NCBI GenBank assembly: GCA_023399465.1
Contig: JAEWPB010000144.1
Span: forward strand, 25,171 to 89,170
Length of the DNA: 64,000 bases
Source of the DNA: Pseudomonadota bacterium
GTDB lineage: Bacteria; Pseudomonadota; Alphaproteobacteria; Rhizobiales; Rhizobiaceae
Direction of reading: 5' to 3'
Shown here: positions 16,784 to 25,788 of the stretch, one piece after another
Numbering within the stretch: position 1 is the first letter of the stretch
How the letters are laid out: the number at the start of each line of letters is the position of its first letter
Position numbers and translations under genes: made by a program
The notes under the pieces: generated by a model
What the model saw: only the letters and a program-made list of their open reading frames with translations
What the model was told of the DNA's origin: nothing
The model's database searches: none

Positions 16784-17770
16784 TCAGAACTTGTCGGCGA
16801 CCTGAATGCCGGCGGGGCCGAGGATAACGGCCATGAGCACCGGCAGGAAGAACAGGATCATCGGCACCGTCAGCTTCGGCGGCAGCGCGGCAGCCTTCTT
16901 CTCCGCCTCGTTCATGCGCTCGTCGCGGCTTTCCTGCGCCAGAACACGGAGCGCCTGGGCGATCGGAGTACCGTAGCGCTCGGCCTGGATCAGGGCCTGG
17001 GTGACGCTCTTCACCGCCTCGAGCTGGGTACGGGTACCGAGATTTTCGAGTGCGGTACGGCGATCCTGCAGGAACGAGAGTTCGGCCAGCGTCAGAACCA
17101 TTTCCTCGGCGAGTTCCGGCGACTGGTCCGCCATCTCCTCGGTTACCTTGCGCATCGCCGCTTCGAGCGAGATCCCCGATTCGACGCAGATCAGCATCAG
17201 ATCGAGCGCATCCGGCCAGGCGCGCTTGATCGAATGCTGGCGTTTCCCCATGCGATTGGAGATGTAGACGTTCGGGGCATAGAAGCCGGCATAGGCGCCG
17301 AAAATGGTCGCCGCCGCCCGAATCAGGAATGGCTGGTCCTCGAGCTTGCCGAGGCCGAACACCCAGAAAGTCGTCGCTGCCCAGAAGACAAAGGGCAGGA
17401 GAAAGCGGGCGACGAGGAAGATGTTCAGCGCGTTCTGCGACCTGAGACCGGCCGCCTTGAGGCGATCGGTGGTTCCGGCATCGACCAGCGCCTCGCGCAG
17501 GTTCAGCCGCTCGACGATCCGGCGCGCCGACTTGTTGTTCTGGGCGCGCAGCGTACTCTTGCCGGATCCACTGTCGGACGACAACCGGGCGCGTTCGCGG
17601 GCCCTGATCAGTTCCCGTTCCGTCGAGACCGCCTTCATCCGCTTTTCCAGATCGCCGCGCTCGAAATAGGGGATCGCAAGCGAATACAGCGTGGCGAATA
17701 CGGCGATCGACACCATAACCGCCATGATCGTGTATGGGTCGGTCAGCTTCGCCGCCAGTTCGGAGGTCAT
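16784..17770 (-). CDS. tadC: TadC, inner-membrane platform protein of the Tad pilus
   Basis: 328-aa membrane protein with the type II secretion F domain (DALDLMLICVESGISLEAAM through VTQALIQAERYGTPIAQAL) bounded by hydrophobic helices at the N-terminus, near residue 125 and at the C-terminus. With TadB it forms the inner-membrane platform that couples the TadA ATPase to pilin polymerisation. GGGAAGGGA precedes the ATG. It is the last gene of the operon read from flp, corresponding to ctpI in Agrobacterium. Confidence 0.92.
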   Translation of the reverse strand: MTSELAAKLTDPYTIMAVMVSIAVFATLYSLAIPYFERGDLEKRMKAVSTERELIRARERARLSSDSGSGKSTLRAQNNKSARRIVERLNLREALVDAGTTDRLKAAGLRSQNALNIFLVARFLLPFVFWAATTFWVFGLGKLEDQPFLIRAAATIFGAYAGFYAPNVYISNRMGKRQHSIKRAWPDALDLMLICVESGISLEAAMRKVTEEMADQSPELAEEMVLTLAELSFLQDRRTALENLGTRTQLEAVKSVTQALIQAERYGTPIAQALRVLAQESRDERMNEAEKKAAALPPKLTVPMILFFLPVLMAVILGPAGIQVADKF

Positions 17771-17786
17771 GGCAAAGGTCCCTTCC

Positions 17787-18797
17787 CTAGATCTCGAAGT
17801 TGCACATGTTGCGCATCACGTACAGGCCGATCGACATCCACACCCCGGAAAGGCCGAGGATGAGGTGGCCACGCGGATCGGTGAACAGGATCATGATGTA
17901 ATGGGGCGACGTGAGGTAGACGAGGAGCGCCACGATGAACGGCAGGGCGCCGATGATGGCCGCCGACGCCTTGGCTTCCATCGACAGCGCGGCGACCTTG
18001 GCCTTCATCTTCTTTCGGTCGCGCAGAACTCTCGAAAGGTTCCCGAGCGCTTCGGAAAGATTGCCGCCCGCCTGCGCCTGAACGGCGATGACGATCGCAA
18101 AGAAATTCACCTCCGACAGCGGAATGGTCTGGGTCATGCGTCCGCAGGCTTCGGGAATGCTGAAGCCGACCTGTTGGGATTCCACCACGCGGCGAAACTC
18201 GCCCTTGACCGGCTCCTGTCCGTCCGAGGCGATCAACCGCAACGCGTCGTTCAGCGGCAGGCCGGATTTGATCGAGCGCACCATGACGTCGAGCGCGTTC
18301 GGAAACTCTTCGAGAAACTTCTTCTTGCGCCGGCCAATCAGGAAAGACAGCACCCAGCGCGGAACGCCGATCGCGGCGGCGAAAGCGAGACCGAAGGTGA
18401 TGAAGAGCGGGGCCCCGCCGATGAACGCAATGACCAACACCGCCAGGCCAAACAGGGCGCTGAAAAGGTAGAACTGGGCGGGCGTCACCGAAACTCCGGC
18501 CTGGACCAGCTTTTCCTTCACGGTCAGCGTCTTGCGGGATTTCTCCTGCTGTCGCTTCTCGAGATCCTTGAGCGAATCCTGCACCGACTTGCGACGCTTG
18601 GAGATCTCCTGCACGCGGTCGCGCGCTGCCTTCACCTTCGCCTGATCGGTCTCGGCGGCGCTCACCCGATTGACGCGGCTGGTCGTCTTCTTCTCGGTCT
18701 CGATGCTGGTGAAAAGCAAGCCGTAACACACCAGGCCGGCCGAGATCGCGGCCAGCAGGACAATGCCAATCACGGTGATATCGACACCGAACATCAC
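17787..18797 (-). CDS. tadB: TadB, inner-membrane platform protein of the Tad pilus
   Basis: 336-aa membrane protein with an N-terminal helix, a charged coiled-coil-prone linker (residues about 55-95), two central helices and a type II secretion F domain (FPNALDVMVRSIKSGLPLNDAL and the following TIPLSEVNFFAIVIAVQAQAGGNL). It is the paralogous partner of TadC. GGAG precedes the ATG, and the start lies eight bases after the TadA ATPase gene, so translation is probably coupled. Confidence 0.92.
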   Translation of the reverse strand: MMFGVDITVIGIVLLAAISAGLVCYGLLFTSIETEKKTTSRVNRVSAAETDQAKVKAARDRVQEISKRRKSVQDSLKDLEKRQQEKSRKTLTVKEKLVQAGVSVTPAQFYLFSALFGLAVLVIAFIGGAPLFITFGLAFAAAIGVPRWVLSFLIGRRKKKFLEEFPNALDVMVRSIKSGLPLNDALRLIASDGQEPVKGEFRRVVESQQVGFSIPEACGRMTQTIPLSEVNFFAIVIAVQAQAGGNLSEALGNLSRVLRDRKKMKAKVAALSMEAKASAAIIGALPFIVALLVYLTSPHYIMILFTDPRGHLILGLSGVWMSIGLYVMRNMCNFEI

Positions 18798-18805
18798 ATC
18801 CGCTC

Positions 18806-20284
18806 CTAGTTTTCCGCCATGGCGTCGAGTGCTGCGGCCAGCCGCTTTTCCTCGTTGTAGTAACGCGCGCGATCCCAGAACTGCGGCTTGCCGATACCGG
18901 TCGACATGTGCCGGCCGATGATCTTGCCGTTGGCGTCCTCACCCTCGATCTCGTAGCGCATCAGGTCCTGGGTAACGATCACGTCGCCTTCCATACCGAT
19001 GACTTCGGTGATGTGAGTGATGCGGCGCGAGCCGTCGCGCAGACGGGCGGCCTGGATGATCACGTCGATGGAGCCGGAAATGATCTCGCGCACCGTCTTG
19101 GCCGGCAGGCTGAAGCCGCCCATGGCGATCATCGATTCCATACGGCTCAGGCATTCGCGCGGGGTATTGGCGTGGATGGTGCCCATCGACCCGTCGTGGC
19201 CGGTGTTCATCGCCTGAAGCAGGTCGAAAACCTCGGATCCGCGCACTTCGCCGACGATGATGCGTTCGGGACGCATACGCAGGCAGTTCTTGACCAGATC
19301 ACGCATGGTGATCTCGCCCTCGCCCTCAATGTTCGGCGGGCGTGTTTCGAGGCGGACCACGTGCGGCTGCTGCAATTGCAGTTCGGCCGTATCCTCGCAG
19401 GTGATGACACGCTCATCGGCATCGATGTAGCGGGTGAGGCAGTTGAGCAGCGTCGTCTTGCCCGAGCCGGTACCGCCGGAAATGACGACGTTGCACCGGA
19501 CGCGGCCGATGATCTGCAGCAGTGTGGCGCCATCCGGCGTGACCGCCCCGAATTTCACCAGCTGTTCGAGTGTCAGCTTGTCCTTCTTGAACTTGCGGAT
19601 GGTCAGCGCCGGCCCGTCGATCGCCAGCGGCGGCGCGATGACGTTGACGCGCGAACCGTCGGGAAGACGGGCGTCGCAGATCGGGCTCGATTCGTCGACG
19701 CGTCGGCCGACCTGGCTGACGATGCGCTGGCAGATGGACAGGAGCTGGGAATTATCGCGGAAGCGGATTTCCGATTCGATGGTCTTGCCGCCGACTTCGA
19801 TGAAGGTCTGGCCGGCGCCGTTGACCATGATGTCGGCGATATCGTCGCGGGCCAGGAGCGGCTCGAGCGGACCATAGCCAAGCACGTCGTTGCAGATGTC
19901 CTCGAGCAGTTCCTCCTGCTCCGAGATCGACATCGCCAGATTCTTGATGGTGATGATGTCGTTGACGATATCACGGATTTCCTCGCGCGCGCTCTCGGGA
20001 TCGAGCTTGGCCAACTGCGAAAGGTCGATCGTATCGATCAGCGCCGAAAACACCTGGGACTTGGTGTTGTAGTAATCCTCTGTACGCGAGGGCTTGCGCC
20101 GTGCCGACTGGGGTGCCGGCTGCGGCGGCGAAGGCGCACGAACCGGCGCGGTTTCCCGCACCGGTTCTGCCGGGAAAGCCGGAGGCGCGGACGCCAGCGC
20201 ATCCGGTCGCACGGGCGGCGGCGCACCGGCGCCACTGCCACCTCTACCGAAACCCTCGTTACCGCGTTTGCCAAACATAGCCAT
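18806..20284 (-). CDS. cpaF: Tad pilus ATPase TadA/CpaF
   Basis: 492-aa type II/IV secretion ATPase that powers pilin assembly and retraction. The N-terminal 60 residues are proline- and alanine-rich and variable. The ATPase core contains Walker A GGTGSGKTTLLN, an Asp box (ITCEDTAELQLQQPHVVRLE), Walker B-like RIIVGEVRGSE and a His box (GHDGSMGTIHANTPRE). It is the most conserved gene of the locus and would sit at the cytoplasmic face of TadB and TadC. Confidence 0.95.
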   Translation of the reverse strand: MAMFGKRGNEGFGRGGSGAGAPPPVRPDALASAPPAFPAEPVRETAPVRAPSPPQPAPQSARRKPSRTEDYYNTKSQVFSALIDTIDLSQLAKLDPESAREEIRDIVNDIITIKNLAMSISEQEELLEDICNDVLGYGPLEPLLARDDIADIMVNGAGQTFIEVGGKTIESEIRFRDNSQLLSICQRIVSQVGRRVDESSPICDARLPDGSRVNVIAPPLAIDGPALTIRKFKKDKLTLEQLVKFGAVTPDGATLLQIIGRVRCNVVISGGTGSGKTTLLNCLTRYIDADERVITCEDTAELQLQQPHVVRLETRPPNIEGEGEITMRDLVKNCLRMRPERIIVGEVRGSEVFDLLQAMNTGHDGSMGTIHANTPRECLSRMESMIAMGGFSLPAKTVREIISGSIDVIIQAARLRDGSRRITHITEVIGMEGDVIVTQDLMRYEIEGEDANGKIIGRHMSTGIGKPQFWDRARYYNEEKRLAAALDAMAEN

Positions 20285-20313
20285 GTTCCAGTTCTATCTG
20301 CTTCGGCGCTTGC

Positions 20314-21609
20314 CTACTTGCGGCCCAGCAGGCCCAAAACCTTTTCGAGACCGCCCTTCTTCGCCTTCTTGGCGCTGGCGCGGCCGGTAATGACATGCGC
20401 AATCTGAGAAAAAGTCTCGGCGGTCGATGACTTCCCGTCCATCTCCGAAATCATCCGGCCGCTGTTGGAGGCATTGCCGAACAACTGGGCGTCGAAGGGG
20501 ATGATCGCGATCGGTTCCAGCTCCAGCGGCGCGCAGAAATCCGACGGCGTGATTTCCGGGCGCTTGGCCATCCCGACCTGATTGAGGATGAGATGCGGCG
20601 GCTTGTCGTTCGGGCGCAATTTCTTCAGCGCATCGACCATGTTCTTGGCGTTGCGCAGGTTCGCGAGATCCGGCACGGCGGTGATCACCACCTCGTCGGC
20701 ATCGGACAGCACCGTCCGCGTCCATTCCGACCAGGAATGCGGGACATCGAGAACGGCCATCGGCACCGACCGTTGCAGGATCTCCAGAACCGGCTGGAAT
20801 GCGGCACGGTCGTAATCGTAGCTGCGATCGAGCATCGAGGGCGCGGCGAGCAGCGAAAGATGCGCTGAGCACTTCGCCAGCAGGCGATCGAGGAAGACCT
20901 CGTCGAGGCGCTCCGGCGAGAACACCGCTTCCGCGATGCCCTGGGCCGGATCCTGGTCGAAATCGATATTCGCCGTTCCGAAAGGCAGGTCGAGATCGGC
21001 CAGAACCGTCTCGGTGGAAAACAGGCTGGAGATCCCGAAGGCGCAGTTGTGCGCGATCGTCGACGAGCCGACGCCGCCCTTGGCCCCGATGAATGCGATG
21101 GTGCGCCCGAGCGGCTCGGCGTCGGGATCGATGAAAATTGCGCTGACGGCGCCGAGCAGGTCAGCCATGGCGACGGGAGCGACCATATATTCGGAGATGC
21201 CGTTGCGCATCAGCTCGCGGTAGAGCCCGATATCGTTGTAGCGGCCGACGACGATGACCTTGGTGCTGGGATCGCAAACCTCGGCCAGGGGGGCGAGCTC
21301 ATTCATCAGGTTGTGAGGCTCGGCCGCCGTCTCGAGGATGATCAGGTTGGGCGTCGGCGCGCTCGCGAACATGTTGGCCGCCGCCGCGGTGCTGCCGCTG
21401 GTAATGCGCAGGCTTACCTTCGCCATACGGCGATCCTGGCCACAGCGCTCCATCAGCCGTTGCATCGCCTCGCTTTCACAGAAGGCGTGCATCGAGATGC
21501 GCGGCAGCGGGCGCAGGTGCTCGAACTCGCCCGCGCGCCACCCGTCCTCGGCATGGGCGCCGTCATCGCTCGCTCTCAAGGAGTTGATGTCGTAGTCGAT
21601 CGCACTCAT
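20314..21609 (-). CDS. cpaE: CpaE/TadZ, MinD-like pilus localisation ATPase
   Basis: 431-aa protein with an atypical receiver-like N-terminal domain (residues about 60-155) and a ParA/MinD domain beginning FIGAKGGVGSSTIAHN. TadZ/CpaE positions the pilus machine at the pole. In the P-loop the residues after GG are VGSST rather than VGKST, so the second Lys typical of active ATPases is replaced; this is common in TadZ proteins, which bind ATP without strong hydrolysis. A GGGACGAA sequence precedes the ATG. Confidence 0.9.
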   Translation of the reverse strand: MSAIDYDINSLRASDDGAHAEDGWRAGEFEHLRPLPRISMHAFCESEAMQRLMERCGQDRRMAKVSLRITSGSTAAAANMFASAPTPNLIILETAAEPHNLMNELAPLAEVCDPSTKVIVVGRYNDIGLYRELMRNGISEYMVAPVAMADLLGAVSAIFIDPDAEPLGRTIAFIGAKGGVGSSTIAHNCAFGISSLFSTETVLADLDLPFGTANIDFDQDPAQGIAEAVFSPERLDEVFLDRLLAKCSAHLSLLAAPSMLDRSYDYDRAAFQPVLEILQRSVPMAVLDVPHSWSEWTRTVLSDADEVVITAVPDLANLRNAKNMVDALKKLRPNDKPPHLILNQVGMAKRPEITPSDFCAPLELEPIAIIPFDAQLFGNASNSGRMISEMDGKSSTAETFSQIAHVITGRASAKKAKKGGLEKVLGLLGRK

Positions 21610-21638
21610 GAGTTCGTCCCGTCAGCCCTACGGCTTCC

Positions 21639-22400
21639 TCAATTGTTGTTGTTGATGTTGATCGTGACTTCGTCCCCTGACGAAATGCCGCGATAGTCGC
21701 TGATCACCTGGCCACGCTGGGTCGCGTCGATCGGGGTCATCGCCCGCGGCGTTATGAGATCCATGGGATTGGCGATCTGGGCTGCGAGATTGTTCTGCGT
21801 CGCACAACCGAAGTTGTAGTAGTTCTTGTTCTCGAACGTGTTGTTGGCCACGTCCGCCGGCCATTGGCCGCAAGGATTGGTCACCGCCTTGGTGGCCACG
21901 TAGCTGAGACGGATCGGAGCTGCATCGCCGACCGGTGCCGCACGATAGTTGCTGTCGATGATTTTTGTCGAAGGCACGCCGCTCTGCGTCAGCATGCGGC
22001 GGATTTCCTGTCGCGCAGCCGCAGCCGCCCCGGCATTCATCGATCCGTCGGGCGCCTGTATCTGGATAACCCCGGAGGAACTGGTTTTGTACTCGTTGAT
22101 GAACCCCTTGATCGAGTCGCGCATCCCAATCGTGAGATGGCGGTCACCTGAAGCGATGGGCACGTCGAGGGTGTGTTCGACCTCGGTCAGGGTGATCGGA
22201 TGGCGGGTGCGGTAGTCGTCCGGGATGGAGCCGGTGGTCATGCCGTCGCGCGTGCCGCAGCCCTGCAGCAGGGCGGACACTGCCGTCACGGTCATCACCA
22301 TGGCAAGCCGACGCATGTTGCGTGCAGGAAGGCGAGCGTTGTTGGCGGGCATGAGCGTTTCTCTTTCTTCGCTGCGAAATGCCTGGATCCTGGCGGTCAT
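21639..22400 (-). CDS. cpaD: CpaD, pilus assembly lipoprotein
   Basis: 253-aa outer-membrane lipoprotein candidate with lipobox LLQGC and the CpaD signature (RHPITLTEVEHTLDVPIASG, then NFGCATQNNLAAQIANPMDLITPRAM). The C-terminus is an asparagine-rich ININNNN tail. It supports the secretin CpaC. The start at 22400 has GGGAGAG upstream; an internal ATG sixteen residues later, with its own AAGAGAA, gives a shorter signal and is the alternative. Confidence 0.9.
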   Translation of the reverse strand: MTARIQAFRSEERETLMPANNARLPARNMRRLAMVMTVTAVSALLQGCGTRDGMTTGSIPDDYRTRHPITLTEVEHTLDVPIASGDRHLTIGMRDSIKGFINEYKTSSSGVIQIQAPDGSMNAGAAAAARQEIRRMLTQSGVPSTKIIDSNYRAAPVGDAAPIRLSYVATKAVTNPCGQWPADVANNTFENKNYYNFGCATQNNLAAQIANPMDLITPRAMTPIDATQRGQVISDYRGISSGDEVTININNNN

Positions 22401-22413
22401 CGTGCTCTCCCGA

Positions 22414-23982
22414 TCACTTGTAGATGAAGCCGACGGTGCCGTGGTAACCGCCGGGAGGGGCTACTTCCTTGCGGCCGTAGACCTTGTTCACCCGGTTGAG
22501 GAAGAAGGTGGCGGCATCGTTTTCGGGATTGAAGTTGTCGTCGGGGCGAGCAATTTCGTTGCGCGCGACCGGCCGGACGAGATAGGGCGTCGCGATGATG
22601 ACGAGTTCCGTCTCGTTTCGGGTGAAGTCCTTGCTGCGGAACAGTGTGCCGAGGATCGGCAGCTTTGCGGCACCGGGCAGGCCCGACATCGCCTGGCGGA
22701 TGTCATCCTGCACGAGACCGGCAATAACGATCGAGCCACCGGAGGGAAGCTCCACCGTGGTCGCCGCCTCGCGACGACGAATGCCGAGATAGGTCGAACC
22801 CGGCACGTTGGAGAAGCTGTTGCCCGTGACGATCGATCCTTCGAACGTGGGTTCCGATACATTGGTTTCGATCTGCAGGCTGATGCGGCCGGCACTCAGC
22901 ACGACCGGCTTGAAGTTCAGGTCGATACCGTAGTCGACCTCCTGCACCGCACGGGAGACCGTCTGCTCGCCGGTTCTGCCGTCAACCGACACCTCCTGCA
23001 CCCCGGCCAGGCGGAACTCCCCGCCGACATGGAAGCGCGCGGCCTGTCCCGAGATCGCCGTCAGGCTTGGCTCGGCCAGCGTTCGCATGACGCCAGCCTG
23101 CTCCATCGCATTGATATAGCTCGCAATTCCCGTCGCCCCGATCGAACCGGTGATGACCGCGTCGGCGCCGACGCCAATCGCATTGCCGAGGTTGGCCGGG
23201 TTGCGGAACGAAATGCCGGTCTCGCCATCGGAAACGCGGCCGTTGAAGCCGAGCTGCTTGAGCACCTGGCGGCTGACTTCAGCCACCGTCACCTTCAGGG
23301 TCACCTGGTCCTCACCCTCGATCGTCAACAGGTTGACGATCTGGGACTTCTGCCGGTCTTCCGCGAAGATGTCGGCATCGCCATTGTTGCCCTGGGCGGT
23401 AATGTTGCGCGTCGTTGCCTCGCCGCCCTTGAGGAAAGCTTCCGCGAGCTGCGCAGCCTTGGTGGCATCGAGCGGTGTGCGCACCGTTCCGGTCAGGACG
23501 ATGTTGTCGGAGACGATTTCGACGTTGATGTCGGAATCGGGAATGAACCGGCGCAGGTTGGCCTGCAGACCCGAGATATCGCGCTCGATCTCGATGTCGA
23601 GGCTGACAATCTCCTGGCCGTTCGGCCCGAAGATGAAGATGTTCGTCTGACCGACTGCCTTGCCGAACAGATAGATGCGGCGCGACGAGCGGATGACCGC
23701 ATCCGCCAGCGTCGGATCGGAAACGAGAATGTCATGGGCTTCCGTCGGCAGGTCAACGACGACCGCCTTGTTGAGCCCGAGCTTGACGCGCTTCTGCGCG
23801 CCGGGGCCGGTCTGCGAGATCCTGATCAGCGATCCCTGTTGGGCGGCATGCGCGACCCCGGATCCCATTCCGTCGAACGATCCGGCGAACGGGCTGGTAA
23901 GCGCGATGCACAGGGAAAGCCCTCCGGCAAGTCCGCTCCGGATCTTCTGTTTCAAAATGCCCACTGTCGCGTCCCCGTTCAT
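22414..23982 (-). CDS. cpaC: CpaC/RcpA, outer-membrane secretin of the Tad pilus
   Basis: 522-aa secretin through which the pilus leaves the cell. A signal-like segment is followed by the pilus-specific N-terminal domain (VDLPTEAHDILVSDPTLADAV and the following RRIYLFGKAVGQTNIFIFG), a BON-like region and the secretin core (VPGSTYLGIRRREAATTVELPSGGSIVIAGL, then LPGAAKLPILGTLFRSKDFTRNETELVIIATP). Its ATG overlaps the cpaB stop as ATGA. A separate gene at 26184 encodes only the N-terminal domain of this type. Confidence 0.94.
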   Translation of the reverse strand: MNGDATVGILKQKIRSGLAGGLSLCIALTSPFAGSFDGMGSGVAHAAQQGSLIRISQTGPGAQKRVKLGLNKAVVVDLPTEAHDILVSDPTLADAVIRSSRRIYLFGKAVGQTNIFIFGPNGQEIVSLDIEIERDISGLQANLRRFIPDSDINVEIVSDNIVLTGTVRTPLDATKAAQLAEAFLKGGEATTRNITAQGNNGDADIFAEDRQKSQIVNLLTIEGEDQVTLKVTVAEVSRQVLKQLGFNGRVSDGETGISFRNPANLGNAIGVGADAVITGSIGATGIASYINAMEQAGVMRTLAEPSLTAISGQAARFHVGGEFRLAGVQEVSVDGRTGEQTVSRAVQEVDYGIDLNFKPVVLSAGRISLQIETNVSEPTFEGSIVTGNSFSNVPGSTYLGIRRREAATTVELPSGGSIVIAGLVQDDIRQAMSGLPGAAKLPILGTLFRSKDFTRNETELVIIATPYLVRPVARNEIARPDDNFNPENDAATFFLNRVNKVYGRKEVAPPGGYHGTVGFIYK

Positions 23983-24791
23983 TGCGCTTCCGCCTGGCTC
24001 TGTACGTTGCTCACGATCGCTCCCGACTTGATGACCTGGATGGTTGGTGTCCCGGAATCACCGCTCAGGAGATAATCGGCCGCCTCGGTATCGGCTTCCT
24101 GCGCGTCGGCGACCGAGCGCAACGCCAGCGACAGCCGATCGGCCATCTGCTGCGCCACCGAAATCACCTTGGTCTGATCTGGAGTAAGTTCGAGGGTTGC
24201 CGTGGTGCCGACAACCGTTTTCGATCCGTCGTCTTTTTCTTCAATCTGCTGGTCGATCGCCAGCACGCGGACATTGCTGAGCACCGTCTCGGTCAGGTAC
24301 TCGCTCTGCTCGCCCTTGCGGACCATGATGACGTCAACGCGGTCATTCGGAAGAATGAAACCGCCGGCGCCGGTGGCGACGGAAATCTCGGTCGCGACGG
24401 CCCGCTTTCCCGATGGGAGCAGCGACGACAAGATCCGGTTGGAGGCGTCGGCTATCTTTTCGGCGCGGATGGGTTCACCTTCGAACAGCGGTAGGCGAAC
24501 GACCGCGCCGCTCAGCTCCGTCAGTGCCTCCGGGCGGCCCGTGGCAGTAATGAGTCCGTCGGTCAGGCTACCTTCGGGCCACGCCATCCATCGAATTGAT
24601 TGATCGTTCAGGCGGGAGCCGACGGGAAGATTGGCGGCGGCGACCAGGACGTTGACCGTCGGCTCCTTCTGGATGACGGCCTCTGCCTGCTGCACGACTG
24701 CACGCCCACCGGCGAGGCGCATCGCCAGAAAACCGGCCATGCCTGCCGCCACAATGGCCACTGTCAGGATGATTATTCGCGCGGGTTTCAT
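23979..24791 (-). CDS. cpaB: CpaB/RcpC, Tad pilus assembly protein
   Basis: 270-aa protein with an N-terminal membrane anchor (MKPARIIILTVAIVAAGMAGFLAM) and a SAF/RcpC periplasmic domain (VNVLVAAANLPVGSRLNDQSIRWMAWPEG, later VSVATGAGGFILPNDRVDVIMVR-type segment). It probably links the secretin to the inner-membrane parts. The start at 24791 is chosen over 24842 because GGAAGAG lies just upstream and the family begins at this Met. Confidence 0.92.
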   Translation of the reverse strand: MKPARIIILTVAIVAAGMAGFLAMRLAGGRAVVQQAEAVIQKEPTVNVLVAAANLPVGSRLNDQSIRWMAWPEGSLTDGLITATGRPEALTELSGAVVRLPLFEGEPIRAEKIADASNRILSSLLPSGKRAVATEISVATGAGGFILPNDRVDVIMVRKGEQSEYLTETVLSNVRVLAIDQQIEEKDDGSKTVVGTTATLELTPDQTKVISVAQQMADRLSLALRSVADAQEADTEAADYLLSGDSGTPTIQVIKSGAIVSNVQSQAEAQ

Positions 24792-24855
24792 GATCGTTCT
24801 CTTCCGGGACTCACAATTGGTCCCCTGCAGAATGATCAGCAATTGGTGTAATTAT

Positions 24856-24885
24856 GGTTAATAAAGCACTTGCAAAACTGGTTAA
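24856..24885 (-). promoter_or_regulatory. Paired TTAACC elements upstream of cpaB
   Basis: On the minus strand two TTAACC hexamers lie 24 bases apart (plus-strand GGTTAA at 24856-24861 and 24880-24885) in the cpaA-cpaB gap. The copy nearest cpaB continues as TTAACCAT, a reported CtrA half-site form. That CtrA controls this point is inference. Confidence 0.35.
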
Positions 24886-24933
24886 TGAAATCTCGCCTTG
24901 ACGGTTGCAGAAGCAAATGCGGCGTTTGTCGCC

Positions 24934-25446
24934 TCAATGAAGGCGGGCAAGCGCTGATGTCACGAGCGAAGAAGAGGGATAGGCAAGGAAGCCGCCGATT
25001 GCGATGGCGATGCCATATGGCACTTTCTTCGCCCAGATCAGGGAATGCGGCAGCGTGACCCCTGCCGCCATCAGCGTATTCGCACGCGCGCGGAGGAACA
25101 GGATGACGAGGGTCAGCAGGCCACCGACAAAGGCGACATAAACGAGAAACTCGAACAGCGAGACATTGTAGCCGAACCACAGGGCAGCTGCGGTCAGCAG
25201 CTTGGCGTCGCCACCCCCCATGACGTTGGTGGCGAACAGCGCGAAACAGACGGCGAAGACCACCAGCGCGGCCACGAGGTGCATCCCGACGCCAGCCCAA
25301 CCCAGTCCCGTGAACGGAGCGATGATGAAAAAGGCCGCGATCAGTATCGCGGGGATCCGGTTCGGGATGGTCATGGTGAAAAGGTCGGTAAATGCCGCCA
25401 TGGCCAGGCAGATCGGGAACACAACGAAAATCACGGCTTCGATCAT
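24934..25446 (-). CDS. cpaA: CpaA, type IV prepilin peptidase (A24)
   Basis: 170-aa polytopic aspartyl peptidase that removes the leader of the Flp pilin and TadE-type pseudopilins. The first catalytic Asp is in AFTDLFTMTIPNR near residue 21 and the second in the GGGDAKLLTA motif near residue 80, on the cytoplasmic side of the membrane helices. It is short like other Tad prepilin peptidases, lacking the methylase domain of PilD. AGAGG precedes the ATG. Confidence 0.92.
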   Translation of the reverse strand: MIEAVIFVVFPICLAMAAFTDLFTMTIPNRIPAILIAAFFIIAPFTGLGWAGVGMHLVAALVVFAVCFALFATNVMGGGDAKLLTAAALWFGYNVSLFEFLVYVAFVGGLLTLVILFLRARANTLMAAGVTLPHSLIWAKKVPYGIAIAIGGFLAYPSSSLVTSALARLH

Positions 25447-25552
25447 GGAGCGCCTCTTTCGGAACTTGCTTCAGCGATTGTGGGCGGCAGGCATTAAGGA
25501 ATCGCAAAACGGCGATCCGCACAGGAAATCGTCAAGGTGGCCGGTGCCAGAA

Positions 25553-25582
25553 ATGGAAAAGCCGCCTCATGTGTGAGGCGGC
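25553..25582 (-). terminator. Terminator or attenuator between flp and cpaA
   Basis: GCCGCCTCA (25561-25569) and TGAGGCGGC (25574-25582) form a perfect 9-bp stem with a TGTG loop. In minus-strand reading it is followed by TTTTCC. It lies after the pilin gene and before cpaA, so it would let pilin mRNA accumulate above the assembly genes. Confidence 0.75.
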
Positions 25583-25611
25583 CCAGAACTTACGGTTTCT
25601 GTAACGCAAAA

Positions 25612-25788
25612 TTACTGGTTTGCGTTTGTCAGCTCGGTGTTGATGGTCGTGAACGTCGTGTTCAGCGAGGTACCGAGAGCGCTGGCGCCAGCGATCAGGG
25701 CAACCGAGATAAGAGCAGCAATCAGGCCGTATTCGATGGCGGTGGCGCCGGACTCATCCTTGATAAGGCGTGCGAAAAGCTTGGTCAT
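25612..25788 (-). CDS. flp: Flp/PilA-type major pilin of the Tad pilus
   Basis: 58-aa prepilin, too short for ordinary ORF lists. The sequence begins MTKLFARLIKDESG, followed by the processed hydrophobic segment ATAIEYGLIAALISVALIAG. Cleavage by CpaA is expected between G14 and A15, which leaves the essential Glu at +5 and the Flp signature Tyr next to it. The C-terminus is short and Thr/Asn-rich (TTINTELTNANQ). GGAGATTACC places a ribosome-binding site just upstream of the ATG. It is first in the operon and is followed by a terminator-like hairpin. Equivalent to ctpA of Agrobacterium. Confidence 0.95.
   Translation of the reverse strand: MTKLFARLIKDESGATAIEYGLIAALISVALIAGASALGTSLNTTFTTINTELTNANQ

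Noticed and set aside
22225..24075. 616-codon plus-strand open frame
   Set aside because: Antisense to cpaC, cpaD and cpaB; Arg/Asp/Val-rich composition without motifs.
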